Origin: Apostichopus japonicus
Lineage: Eukaryota; Echinodermata; Holothuroidea; Aspidochirotida; Stichopodidae
DNA length: 64,000 nucleotides
Direction of reading: 5' to 3'
Assembly (NCBI RefSeq): GCF_037975245.1
Contig: NC_092576.1
Span: 39,579,611-39,643,610, forward strand
The notes beneath the pieces were generated by a model, which worked only from the letters and a program-made list of their open reading frames with translations, did no database searches and was not told the origin of the DNA. A program made the translations under genes and the position numbers. This document shows, piece after piece, positions 51,801-64,000 of the stretch. Each line of letters starts with the position of its first letter. The stretch's first letter is position 1.

Positions 51801-54800
51801 GTCCTTTTACATTTTGTTGCTTTTATTTTGATTTGCACGATTGATGAACATGCAGCTTTTGAATGTGTTGCATTCTAACTACTGAAACGGTATAATTTGT
51901 TTTCATGTTTTCACGGTCAATAAATAGCTATCACCGATCGTCTATAGGCAATTACAGTGAATAAGCCATTTTGTTTATCGTGTCGAAGCTATCTATTTGC
52001 CGTAAGCACATGCATTACCTATAGATGATGTATCGAAGCTACGTTTCAGGTGTAAAGGCCCCTTCGCGTCGCTTTTTTTTTGGATACAAGTCAAAACAGG
52101 CGTCGAATGAGCATTATTACGTGTATATTACGTCTATAAGGAACGACATAGACGCTGATTTCGGCAATGATTTGCAATTTGTATCATGAGTTGCGAATAG
52201 ATACACCAGGGTAACCATATCCAAGGTCAATAAATAGCTATTATCGATCGGCTATACGCAATTGCAGTGATTACGTCATCTGTTTCTCGTATGGAAGGTA
52301 TACCCATAGCTATTACCGATTGACTGGACGACAACGTGTCGAAGCTACTTAGGCTATGCTACCATGATAGCTTAAGTACAAGCGGCCTGTTGGTGTATAT
52401 GGATGGCTCTCGTCTTGTATGCGCGAGATCCCGGGTTCGATTCCCGGCCAACATTTTTGTCCTTTTACATTTTGTTGCTTTTATTTTGATTTGCACGATT
52501 GATGAACATGCAGCTTTTGAATGTGTTGCATTCTAACTACTGAAACGGTATAATTTGTTTTCATGTTTTCACGGTCAATAAATAGCTATCACCGATCGTC
52601 TATAGGCAATTACAGTGAATAAGCCATTTTGTTTATCGTGTCGAAGCTATCTATTTGCCGTAAGCACATGCATTACCTATAGATGATGTATCGAAGCTAC
52701 GTTTCAGGTGTAAAGGCCCCTTCGCGTCGCTTTTTTGTTTGGATACAAGTCAAAACAGGCGTCGAATGAGCATTATTACGTGTATATTACGTCTATAAGG
52801 AACGACATAGACGCTGATTTCGGCAATGATTTGTAAATATGTATCATGAGTTGCGAATAGATACACCAGGGTAACCATATCCAAGGTCAATAAATAGCTA
52901 TTATCGATCGGCTATACGCAATTGCAGTGATTACGTCATCTGTTTCTCGTATGGAAGGTATACCCATAGCTATTACCGATTGACTGGACGACAACGTGTC
53001 GAAGCTACTTAGGCTATGCTACCATGATAGCTTAAGTACAAGCGGCCTGTTGGTGTATATGGATGGCTCTCGTCTTGTATGCGCGAGATCCCGGGTTCGA
53101 TTCCCGGCCAACATTTTTGTCCTTTTACATTTTGTTGCTTTTATTTTGATTTGCACGATTGATGAACATGCAGCTTTTGAATGTGTTGCATTCTAACTAC
53201 TGAAACGGTATAATTTGTTTTCATGTTTTCACGGTCAATAAATAGCTATCACCGATCGTCTATAGGCAATTACAGTGAATAAGCCATTTTGTTTATCGTG
53301 TCGAAGCTATCTATTTGCCGTAAGCACATGCATTACCTATAGATGATGTATCGAAGCTACGTTTCAGGTGTAAAGGCCCCTTCGCGTCGCTTTTTTTTTT
53401 GGATACAAGTCAAAACAGGCGTCGAATGAGCATTATTACGTGTATATTACGTCTATAAGGAACGACATAGACGCTGATTTCGGCAATGATTTGTAAATAT
53501 GTATCATGAGTTGCGAATAGATACACCAGGGTAACCATATCCAAGGTCAATAAATAGCTATTATCGATCGGCTATACGCAATTGCAGTGATTACGTCATC
53601 TGTTTCTCGTATCGAAGGTATACCCATAGCTATTACCGATTGACTGGACGACAACGTGTCGAAGCTACTTAGGCTATGCTACCATGATAGCTTAATTACA
53701 AGCGGCCTGTTGGTGTATATGGATGGCTCTCGTCTTGTATGCGCGAGATCCCGGGTTCGATTCCCGGCCAACATTTTTGTCCTTTTACATTTTGTTGCTT
53801 TTATTTTGATTTGCACGATTGATGAACATGCAGCTTTTGAATGTGTTGCATTCTAACTACTGAAACGGTATAATTTGTTTTCATGTTTTCACGGTCAATA
53901 AATAGCTATCACCGATCGTCTATAGGCAATTACAGTGAATAAGCCATTTTGTTTATCGTGTCGAAGCTATCTATTTGCCGTAAGCACATGCATTACCTAT
54001 AGATGATGTATCGAAGCTACGTTTCAGGTGTAAAGGCCCCTTCGCGTCGCTTTTTTGTTTGGATACAAGTCAAAACAGGCGTCGAATGAGCATTATTACG
54101 TGTATATTACGTCTATAAGGAACGACATAGACGCTGATTTCGGCAATGATTTGTAAATATGTATCATGAGTTGCGAATAGATACACCAGGGTAACCATAT
54201 CCAAGGTCAATAAATAGCTATTATCGATCGGCTATACGCAATTGCAGTGATTACGTCATCTGTTTCTCGTATGGAAGGTATACCCATAGCTATTACCGAT
54301 TGACTGGACGACAACGTGTCGAAGCTACTTAGGCTATGCTACCATGATAGCTTAAGTACAAGCGGCCTGTTGGTGTATATGGATGGCTCTCGTCTTGTAT
54401 GCGCGAGATCCCGGGTTCGATTCCCGGCCAACATTTTTGTCCTTTTACATTTTGTTGCTTTTATTTTGATTTGCACGATTGATGAACATGCAGCTTTTGA
54501 ATGTGTTGCATTCTAACTACTGAAACGGTATAATTTGTTTTCATGTTTTCACGGTCAATAAATAGCTATCACCGATCGTCTATAGGCAATTACAGTGAAT
54601 AAGCCATTTTGTTTATCGTGTCGAAGCTATCTATTTGCCGTAAGCACATGCATTACCTATAGATGATGTATCGAAGCTACGTTTCAGGTGTAAAGGCCCC
54701 TTCGCGTCGCTTTTTTGTTTGGATACAAGTCAAAACAGGCGTCGAATGAGCATTATTACGTGTATATTACGTCTATAAGGAACGACATAGACGCTGATTT

Positions 54801-57738
54801 CGGCAATGATTTGTAAATATGTATCATGAGTTGCGAATAGATACACCAGGGTAACCATATCCAAGGTCAATAAATAGCTATTATCGATCGGCTATACGCA
54901 ATTGCAGTGATTACGTCATCTGTTTCTCGTATGGAAGGTATACCCATAGCTATTACCGATTGACTGGACGACAACGTGTCGAAGCTACTTAGGCTATGCT
55001 ACCATGATAGCTTAATTACAAGCGGCCTGTTGGTGTATATGGATGGCTCTCGTCTTGTATGCGCGAGATCCCGGGTTCGATTCCCGGCCAACATTTTTGT
55101 CCTTTTACATTTTGTTGCTTTTATTTTGATTTGCACGATTGATGAACATGCAGCTTTTGAATGTGTTGCATTCTAACTACTGAAACGGTATAATTTGTTT
55201 TCATGTTTTCACGGTCAATAAATAGCTATCACCGATCGTCTATAGGCAATTACAGTGAATAAGCCATTTTGTTTATCGTGTCGAAGCTATCTATTTGCCG
55301 TAAGCACATGCATTACCTATAGATGATGTATCGAAGCTACGTTTCAGGTGTAAAGGCCCCTTCGCGTCGCTTTTTTGTTTGGATACAAGTCAAAACAGGC
55401 GTCGAATGAGCATTATTACGTGTATATTACGTCTATAAGGAACGACATAGACGCTGATTTCGGCAATGATTTGTAAATATGTATCATGAGTTGCGAATAG
55501 ATACACCAGGGTAACCATATCCAAGGTCAATAAATAGCTATTATCGATCGGCTATACGCAATTGCAGTGATTACGTCATCTGTTTCTCGTATGGAAGGTA
55601 TACCCATAGCTATTACCGATTGACTGGACGACAACGTGTCGAAGCTACTTAGGCTATGCTACCATGATAGCTTAAGTACAAGCGGCCTGTTGGTGTATAT
55701 GGATGGCTCTCGTCTTGTATGCGCGAGATCCCGGGTTCGATTCCCGGCCAACATTTTTGTCCTTTTACATTTTGTTGCTTTTATTTTGATTTGCACGATT
55801 GATGAACATGCAGCTTTTGAATGTGTTGCATTCTAACTACTGAAACGGTATAATTTGTTTTCATGTTTTCACGGTCAATAAATAGCTATCACCGATCGTC
55901 TATAGGCAATTACAGTGAATAAGCCATTTTGTTTATCGTGTCGAAGCTATCTATTTGCCGTAAGCACATGCATTACCTATAGATGATGTATCGAAGCTAC
56001 GTTTCAGGTGTAAAGGCCCCTTCGCGTCGCTTTTTTGTTTGGATACAAGTCAAAACAGGCGTCGAATGAGCATTATTACGTGTATATTACGTCTATAAGG
56101 AACGACATAGACGCTGATTTCGGCAATGATTTGTAAATATGTATCATGAGTTGCGAATAGATACACCAGGGTAACCATATCCAAGGTCAATAAATAGCTA
56201 TTATCGATCGGCTATACGCAATTGCAGTGATTACGTCATCTGTTTCTCGTATGGAAGGTATACCCATAGCTATTACCGATTGACTGGACGACAACGTGTC
56301 GAAGCTACTTAGGCTATGCTACCATGATAGCTTAAGTACAAGCGGCCTGTTGGTGTATATGGATGGCTCTCGTCTTGTATGCGCGAGATCCCGGGTTCGA
56401 TTCCCGGCCAACATTTTTGTCCTTTTACATTTTGTTGCTTTTATTTTGATTTGCACGATTGATGAACATGCAGCTTTTGAATGTGTTGCATTCTAACTAC
56501 TGAAACGGTATAATTTGTTTTCATGTTTTCACGGTCAATAAATAGCTATCACCGATCGTCTATAGGCAATTACAGTGAATAAGCCATTTTGTTTATCGTG
56601 TCGAAGCTATCTATTTGCCGTAAGCACATGCATTACCTATAGATGATGTATCGAAGCTACGTTTCAGGTGTAAAGGCCCCTTCGCGTCGCTTTTTTGTTT
56701 GGATACAAGTCAAAACAGGCGTCGAATGAGCATTATTACGTGTATATTACGTCTATAAGGAACGACATAGACGCTGATTTCGGCAATGATTTGTAAATAT
56801 GTATCATGAGTTGCGAATAGATACACCAGGGTAACCATATCCAAGGTCAATAAATAGCTATTATCGATCGGCTATACGCAATTGCAGTGATTACGTCATC
56901 TGTTTCTCGTATGGAAGGTATACCCATAGCTATTACCGATTGACTGGACGACAACGTGTCGAAGCTACTTAGGCTATGCTACCATGATAGCTTAAGTACA
57001 AGCGGCCTGTTGGTGTATATGGATGGCTCTCGTCTTGTATGCGCGAGATCCCGGGTTCGATTCCCGGCCAACATTTTTGTCCTTTTACATTTTGTTGCTT
57101 TTATTTTGATTTGCACGATTGATGAACATGCAGCTTTTGAATGTGTTGCATTCTAACTACTGAAACGGTATAATTTGTTTTCATGTTTTCACGGTCAATA
57201 AATAGCTATCACCGATCGTCTATAGGCAATTACAGTGAATAAGCCATTTTGTTTATCGTGTCGAAGCTATCTATTTGCCGTAAGCACATGCATTACCTAT
57301 AGATGATGTATCGAAGCTACGTTTCAGGTGTAAAGGCCCCTTTGCGTCGCTTTTTTGTTTGGATACAAGTCAAAACAGGCGTCGAATGAGCATTATTACG
57401 TGTATATTACGTCTATAAGGAACGACATAGACGCTGATTTCGGCAATGATTTGTAAATATGTATCATGAGTTGCGAATAGATACACCAGGGTAACCATAT
57501 CCAAGGTCAATAAATAGCTATTATCGATCGGCTATACGCAATTGCAGTGATTACGTCATCTGTTTCTCGTATGGAAGGTATACCCATAGCTATTACCGAT
57601 TGACTGGACGACAACGTGTCGAAGCTACTTAGGCTATGCTACCATGATAGCTTAAGTACAAGCGGCCTGTTGGTGTATATGAATGGCTCTCGTCTTGTAT
57701 GCGCGAGATCCCGGGTTCGATTCCCGGCCAACATTTTT
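51801..57738 (+). repeat. Nine-unit homogenised subfamily (TTTTGTTT tract)
   Basis: Nine consecutive units share CCATTTTGTTTATCG in tract 1. From the second on they are almost all exactly 660 bp apart. Only scattered private changes are seen: TTAATTAC upstream of the tRNA-like segment in the third and fifth, CCCTTTGCG near 57341, and one A-box-like change at 57682. The same tract variant occurs once elsewhere, near 34200. Confidence 0.88.
57667..57734 (+). ncRNA. tRNA-like copy with altered A-box-like sequence
   Basis: G is replaced by A at 57682, giving TGGTGTATATGA and losing the second G of the conserved GG pair. The B box and T5 are intact. Confidence 0.75.
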
Positions 57739-60700
57739 GTCCTTTTACATTTTGTTGCTTTTATTTTGATTTGCACGATTGATGAACATGCAGCTTTTGA
57801 ATGTGTTGCATTCTAACTACTGAAACGGTATAATTTGTTTTCATGTTTTCACGGTCAATAAATAGCTATCACCGATCGTCTATAGGCAATTACAGTGAAT
57901 AAGCCATTTTTTTATCGTGTCGAAGCTATCTATTTGCCGTAAGCACATGCATTACCTATAGATGATGTATCGAAGCTACGTTTCAGGTGTAAAGGCCCCT
58001 TCGCGTCGCTTTTTTTTTTGGATACAAGTCAAAACAGGCGTCGAATGAGCATTATTACGTGTATATTACGTCTATAAGGAACGACATAGACGCTGATTTC
58101 GGCAATGATTTGTAAATATGTATCATGAGTTGCGAATAGATACACCAGGGTAACCATATCCAAGGTCAATAAATAGCTATTATCGATCGGCTATACGCAA
58201 TTGCAGTGATTACGTCATCTGTTTCTCGTATGGAAGGTATACCCATAGCTATTACCGATTGACTGGACGACAACGTGTCGAAGCTACTTAGGCTATGCTA
58301 CCATGATAGCTTAAGTACAAGCGGCCTGTTGGTGTATATGGATGGCTCTCGTCTTGTATGCGCGAGATCCCGGGTTCGATTCCCGGCCAACATTTTTGTC
58401 CTTTTACATTTTGTTGCTTTTATTTTGATTTGCACGATTGATGAACATGCAGCTTTTGAGTGTGTTGCATTCTAACTACTGAAACGGTATAATTTGTTTT
58501 CATGTTTTCACGGTCAATAAATAGCTATCACCGATCGTCTATAGGCAATTACAGTGAATAAGCCATTTTTTTTATCGTGTCGAAGCTATCTATTTGCCGT
58601 AAGCACATGCATTACCTATAGATGATGTATCGAAGCTACGTTTCAGGTGTAAAGGCCCCTTCGCGTCGCTTTTTTTTTTGGATACAAGTCAAAACAGGCG
58701 TCGAATGAGCATTATTACGTGTATATTACGTCTATAAGGAACGACATAGACGCTGATTTCGGCAATGATTTGTAAATATGTATCATGAGTTGCGAATAGA
58801 TACACCAGGGTAACCATATCCAAGGTCAATAAATAGCTATTATCGATCGGCTATACGCAATTGCAGTGATTACGTCATCTGTTTCTCGTATGGAAGGTAT
58901 ACCCATAGCTATTACCGATTGACTGGACGACAACGTGTCGAAGCTACTTAGGCTATGCTACCATGATAGCTTAAGTACAAGCGGCCTGTTGGTGTATATG
59001 GATGGCTCTCGTCTTGTATGCGCGAGATCCCGGGTTCGATTCCCGGCCAACATTTTTGTCCTTTTACATTTTGTTGCTTTTATTTTGATTTGCACGATTG
59101 ATGAACATGCAGCTTTTGAGTGTGTTGCATTCTAACTACTGAAACGGTATAATTTGTTTTCATGTTTTCACGGTCAATAAATAGCTATCACCGATCGTCT
59201 ATAGGCAATTACAGTGAATAAGCCATTTTTTTTATCGTGTCGAAGCTATCTATTTGCCGTAAGCACATGCATTACCTATAGATGATGTATCGAAGCTACG
59301 TTTCAGGTGTAAAGGCCCCTTCGCGTCGCTTTTTTTTTTGGATACAAGTCAAAACAGGCGTCGAATGAGCATTATTACGTGTATATTACGTCTATAAGGA
59401 ACGACATAGACGCTGTCTTCGGCAATGATTTGTAAATATGTATCATGAGTTGCGAATAGATACACCAGGGTAACCATATCCAAGGTCAATAAATAGCTAT
59501 TATCGATCGGCTATACGCAATTGCAGTGATTACGTCATCTGTTTCTCGTATGGAAGGTATACCCATAGCTATTACCGATTGACTGGACGACAACGTGTCG
59601 AAGCTACTTAGGCTATGCTACCATGATAGCTTAAGTACAAGCGGCCTGTTGGTGTATATGGATGGCTCTCGTCTTGTATGCGCGAGATCCCGGGTTCGAT
59701 TCCCGGCCAACATTTTTGTCCTTTTACATTTTGTTGCTTTTATTTTGATTTGCACGATTGATGAACATGCAGCTTTTGAGTGTGTTGCATTCTAACTACT
59801 GAAACGGTATAATTTGTTTTCATGTTTTCACGGTCAATAAATAGCTATCACCGATCGTCTATAGGCAATTACAGTGAATAAGCCATTTTTTTATCGTGTC
59901 GAAGCTATCTATTTGCCGTAAGCACATGCATGATCTATAGATGATGTATCGAAGCTACGTTTCAGGTGTAAAGGCCCCTTCGCGTCGCTTTTTTTTTGGA
60001 TACAAGTCAAAACAGGCGTCGAATGAGCATTATTACGTGTATATTACGTCTATAAGGAACGACATAGACGCTGATTTCGGCAATGATTTGTAAATATGTA
60101 TCATGAGTTGCGAATAGATACACCAGGGTAACCATATCCAAGGTCAATAAATAGCTATTATCGATCGGCTATACGCAATTGCAGTGATTACGTCATCTGT
60201 TTCTCGTATCGAAGGTATACCCATAGCTATTACCCATTGACTGGACGACAACGTGTCGAAGCTACTTAGGCTATGCTACCATGATAGCTTAAGTACAAGC
60301 GGCCTGTTGGTGTACATGGATGGCTCTCGTCTTGTATGCGCGAGATCCCGGGTTCGATTCCCGGCCAACATTTTTGTCCTTTTACATTTTGTTGCTTTTA
60401 TTTTGATTTGCACGATTGATGAACATGCAGCTTTTGAATGTGTTGCATTCTAACTACTGAAACGGTATAATTTGTTTTCATGTTTTCACGGTCAATAAAT
60501 AGCTATCACCGATCGTCTATAGGCAATTACAGTGAATAAGCCATTTTTTTATCGTGTCGAAGCTATCTATTTGCCGTAAGCACATGCATTACCTATAGAT
60601 GATGTATCGAAGCTACGTTTCAGGTGTAAAGGCCCCTTCGCGTCGCTTTTTTTTTTGGATACAAGTCAAAACAGGCGTCGAATGAGCATTATTACGTGTA

Positions 60701-61621
60701 TATTACGTCTATAAGGAACGACATAGACGCTGTCTTCGGCAATGATTTGTAAATATGTATCATGAGTTGCGAATAGATACACCAGGGTAACCATATCCAA
60801 GGTCAATAAATAGCTATTATCGATCGGCTATACGCAATTGCAGTGATTACGTCATCTGTTTCTCGTATGGAAGGTATACCCATAGCTATTACCGATTGAC
60901 TGGACGACAACGTGTCGAAGCTACTTAGGCTATGCTACCATGATAGCTTAAGTACAAGCGGCCTGTTGGTGTATATGGATGGCTCTCGTCTTGTATGCGC
61001 GAGATCCCGGGTTCGATTCCCGGCCAACATTTTTGTCCTTTTACATTTTGTTGCTTTTATTTTGATTTGCACGATTGATGAACATGCAGCTTTTGAGTGT
61101 GTTGCATTCTAACTACTGAAACGGTATAATTTGTTTTCATGTTTTCACGGTCAATAAATAGCTATCACCGATCGTCTATAGGCAATTACAGTGAATAAGC
61201 CATTTTTTTATCGTGTCGAAGCTATCTATTTGCCGTAAGCACATGCATGACCTATAGATGATGTATCGAAGCTACGTTTCAGGTGTAAAGGCCCCTTCGC
61301 GTCGCTTTTTTTTTGGATACAAGTCAAAACAGGCGTCGAATGAGCATTATTACGTGTATATTACGTCTATAAGGAACGACATAGACGCTGATTTCGGCAA
61401 TGATTTGTAAATATGTATCATGAGTTGCGAATAGATACACCAGGGTAACCATATCCACGGTCAATAAATAGCTATTATCGATCGGCTATACGCAATTGCA
61501 GTGATTACGTCATCTGTTTCTCGTATGGAAGGTATACCCATAGCTATTACCGATTGACTGGACGACAACGTGTCGAAGCTACTTAGGCTATGCTACCATG
61601 ATAGCTTAAGTACAAGCGGCC

Positions 61622-63675
61622 TGTTGGTGTATATGGATGGCTCTCGTCTTGTATGCGCGAGATCCCGGGTTCGATTCCCGGCCAACATTTTTGTCCTTTT
61701 ACATTTTGTTGCTTTTATTTTGATTTGCACGATTGATGAACATGCAGCTTTTGAATGTGTTGCATTCTAACTACTGAAACGGTATAATTTGTTTTCATGT
61801 TTTCACGGTCAATAAATAGCTATCACCGATCGTCTATAGGCAATTACAGTGAATAAGCCATTTTTTTTTATCGTGTCGAAGCTATCTATTTGCCGTAAGC
61901 ACATGCATTACCTATAGATGATGTATCGAAGCTACGTTTCAGGTGTAAAGGCCCCTTCGCGTCGCTTTTTTGTTTGTATACAAGTCAAAACAGGCGTCGA
62001 ATGAGCATTATTACGTGTATATTACGTCTATAAGGAACGACATAGACGCTGATTTCGGCAATGATTTGTAAATATGTATCATGAGTTGCGAATAGATACA
62101 CCAGGGTAACCATATCCACGGTCAATAAATAGCTATTATCGATCGGCTATACGCAATTGCAGTGATTACGTCATCTGTTTCTCGTATGGAAGGTATACCC
62201 ATAGCTATTACCGATTGACTGGACGACAACGTGTCGAAGCTACTTAGGCTATGCTACCATGATAGCTTAAGTACAAGCGGCCTGTTGGTGTATATGGATG
62301 GCTCTCGTCTTGTATGCGCGAGATCCCGGGTTCGATTCCCGGCCAACATTTTTGTCCTTTTACATTTTGTTGCTTTTATTTTGATTTGCACGATTGATGA
62401 ACATGCAGCTTTTGAATGTGTTGCATTCTAACTACTGAAACGGTATAATTTGTTTTCATATTTTCACGGTCAATAAATAGCTATCACCGATCGTCTATAG
62501 GCAATTACAGTGAATAAGCCATTTTTTTTTATCGTGTCGAAGCTATCTATTTGCCGTAAGCACATGCATTACCTATAGATGATGTATCGAAGCTACGTTT
62601 CAGGTGTAAAGGCCCCTTCGCGTCGCTTTTTTGTTTGGATACAAGTCAAAACAGGCGTCGAATGAGCATTATTACGTGTATATTACGTCTATAAGGAACG
62701 ACATAGACGCTGATTTCGGCAATGATTTGTAAATATGTATCATGAGTTGCGAATAGATACACCAGGGTAACCATATCCACGGTCAATAAATAGCTATTAT
62801 CGATCGGCTATACGCAATTGCAGTGATTACGTCATCTGTTTCTCGTATGGAAGGTATACCCATAGCTATTACCGATTGACTGGACGACAACGTGTCGAAG
62901 CTACTTAGGCTATGCTACCATGATAGCTTAAGTACAAGCGGCCTGTTGGTGTATATGGATGGCTCTCGTCTTGTATGCGCGAGATCCCGGGTTCGATTCC
63001 CGGCCAACATTTTTGTCCTTTTACATTTTGTTGCTTTTATTTTGATTTGCACGATTGATGAACATGCAGCTTTTGAATGTGTTGCATTCTAACTACTGAA
63101 ACGGTATAATTTGTTTTCATGTTTTCACGGTCAATAAATAGCTATCACCGATCGTCTATAGGCAATTACAGTGAATAAGCCATTTTTTTTTATCGTGTCG
63201 AAGCTATCTATTTGCCGTAAGCACATGCATTACCTATAGATGATGTATCGAAGCTACGTTTCAGGTGTAAAGGCCCCTTCGCGTCGCTTTTTTGTTTGGA
63301 TACAAGTCAAAACAGGCGTCGAATGAGCATTATTACGTGTATATTACGTCTATAAGGAACGACATAGACGCTGATTTCGGCAATGATTTGTAAATATGTA
63401 TCATGAGTTGCGAATAGATACACCAGGGTAACCATATCCACGGTCAATAAATAGCTATTATCGATCGGCTATACGCAATTGCAGTGATTACGTCATCTGT
63501 TTCTCGTATGGAAGGTATACCCATAGCTATTACCCATTGACTGGACGACAACGTGTCGAAGCTACTTAGGCTATGCTACCATGATAGCTTAAGTACAAGC
63601 GGCCTGTTGGTGTATATGGATGGCTCTCGTCTTGTATGCGCGAGATCCCGGGTTCGATTCCCGGCCAACATTTCT
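61622..63675 (+). repeat. TCCACGG subfamily, right end of window
   Basis: Three consecutive full units of 661 bp have TCCACGGTC at the start of subrepeat B (near 62117, 62778 and 63440), following a first one at 61456, and a nine-T tract 1. The same variant is seen near 41023 and 46952. One unit has CATATTTTC (near 62460) and one has TTTGTATAC (near 61977). Confidence 0.8.
63604..63671 (+). ncRNA. tRNA-like copy with broken terminator
   Basis: The T5 tract is changed to TTTCT (C at 63674), below the usual four-T minimum for Pol III. A transcript from this copy would be expected to read on until the nine-T tract in the following unit, about 170 bp downstream. Confidence 0.75.
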
Positions 63676-64000
63676 GTCCTTTTACATTTTGTTGCTTTTA
63701 TTTTGATTTGCACGATTGATGAACATGCAGCTTTTGAATGTGTTGCATTCTAACTACTGAAACGGTATAATTTGTTTTCATGTTTTCACGGTCAATAAAT
63801 AGCTATCACCGATCGTCTATAGGCAATTACAGTGAATAAGCCATTTTTTTTTATCGTGTCGAAGCTATCTATTTGCCGTAAGCACATGCATGATCTATAG
63901 ATGATGTATCGAAGCTACGTTTCAGGTGTAAAGGCCCCTTCGCGTCGCTTTTTTGTTTGGATACAAGTCAAAACAGGCGTCGAATGAGCATTATTACGTG

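Larger units (their letters stand above)
1..64000 (+). repeat. Satellite array, about 659 bp unit, 96 tRNA-like copies
   Basis: The same unit recurs head to tail on one strand over the whole window, broken only by the element at 16421-16859. Spacing is mostly 657-661 bp, and the differences trace to specific indels. GTAAATATG versus GCAATTTG after TGATTT changes length by 1 bp. Two poly-T tracts vary in length. Three units have an 8 bp deletion (650-651 bp), one lacks 5 bp (anchor 29302), and one lacks 2 bp in GAATAGACACC near 6325. Units are nearly identical, differing at a limited set of recurrent positions. No unique flank is visible at either end, so true array length is unknown. All apparent reading frames are repetitions of one frame in the unit and are not supported as genes. 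Confidence 0.98.
36005..64000 (+). repeat. Array segment 3: ATATGG-type units dominate
   Basis: Of 42 tRNA-like copies, 39 carry ATATGG. The exceptions are at 49094, 50412 and 60304. ATGGAAGG is nearly fixed, and ACCGATTG is predominant (ACCCATTG recurs, for example near 47045, 47705 and 63530). Local families with private variants are described in separate entries. The window ends in a partial unit (from 63676) that stops before its tRNA-like segment. Nothing but satellite is present. Confidence 0.9.

Noticed and set aside
1-64000. CRISPR array
   Set aside because: The repeats are 659 bp and contiguous, with no unique spacers of 25-40 bp.
1-64000. Assembly artefact from reads looped over one unit
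   Set aside because: Units differ by ordered, linked variants and unique indels, and one has an insertion with a clean duplication, which a simple looping error would not produce. Local over- or under-counting of identical units (for example 51801-57738) cannot be excluded from sequence alone.

Overview
The window is one uninterrupted head-to-tail satellite array. It has a repeat unit of about 659 bp (range 650-661), all on the same strand, and carries 96 copies of the unit's tRNA-like segment plus a partial unit at the right edge. The array continues past both ends. I see no credible protein-coding gene. The only non-satellite DNA is a 439 bp inverted-repeat element at 16421-16859. A large, highly homogenised satellite hit by a miniature inverted-repeat transposon points to a eukaryotic nuclear genome, probably in heterochromatin. 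The tRNA-like segment most resembles animal tRNA-Gly as I remember it, which mildly favours a metazoan. I cannot name the species.

Each unit has three parts. (1) A tRNA-like segment of 68 nt (583-650 in the first unit) has an intact T arm, a perfect Pol III B box, a sequence fitting the A-box consensus, an anticodon-like arm in correct register (triplet TGT), a six-pair acceptor stem and a T5 tract exactly at its 3' end. Its D arm is degenerate and about 4 nt short. (2) Two diverged copies of a roughly 130 bp subrepeat (110-244 and 421-548 in the first unit) lie 311 bp apart, and each carries two copies of a TCGAAGCTA-like motif 47-50 bp apart. (3) Linker DNA holds two length-variable poly-T tracts.

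Variants divide the array. In 1-16420 most units carry ACATGG inside the A-box-like sequence. In 16860-36004 the ACATGG and ATATGG types are mixed, with strict alternation over nine units. In 36005-64000 almost all units are ATATGG. On top of this are multi-unit duplications, including a five-unit block copied 5268 bp away, dimers of about 1318 bp, and a nine-unit run of nearly identical 660 bp units. These are the marks of unequal exchange or gene conversion.

The inserted element sits inside the anticodon-like arm of one unit. It has 46 bp terminal inverted repeats, inverted sets of a 22 bp subterminal motif, and a perfect 6 bp target-site duplication. A 6 bp duplication inside a multicopy small-RNA-like gene is the behaviour described for Dada-superfamily DNA transposons. 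The most notable hypothesis here is therefore a tRNA-derived, potentially Pol III-transcribed satellite that serves as a landing pad for a small-RNA-gene-targeting transposon. Transcription, and membership in that superfamily, are inferences.
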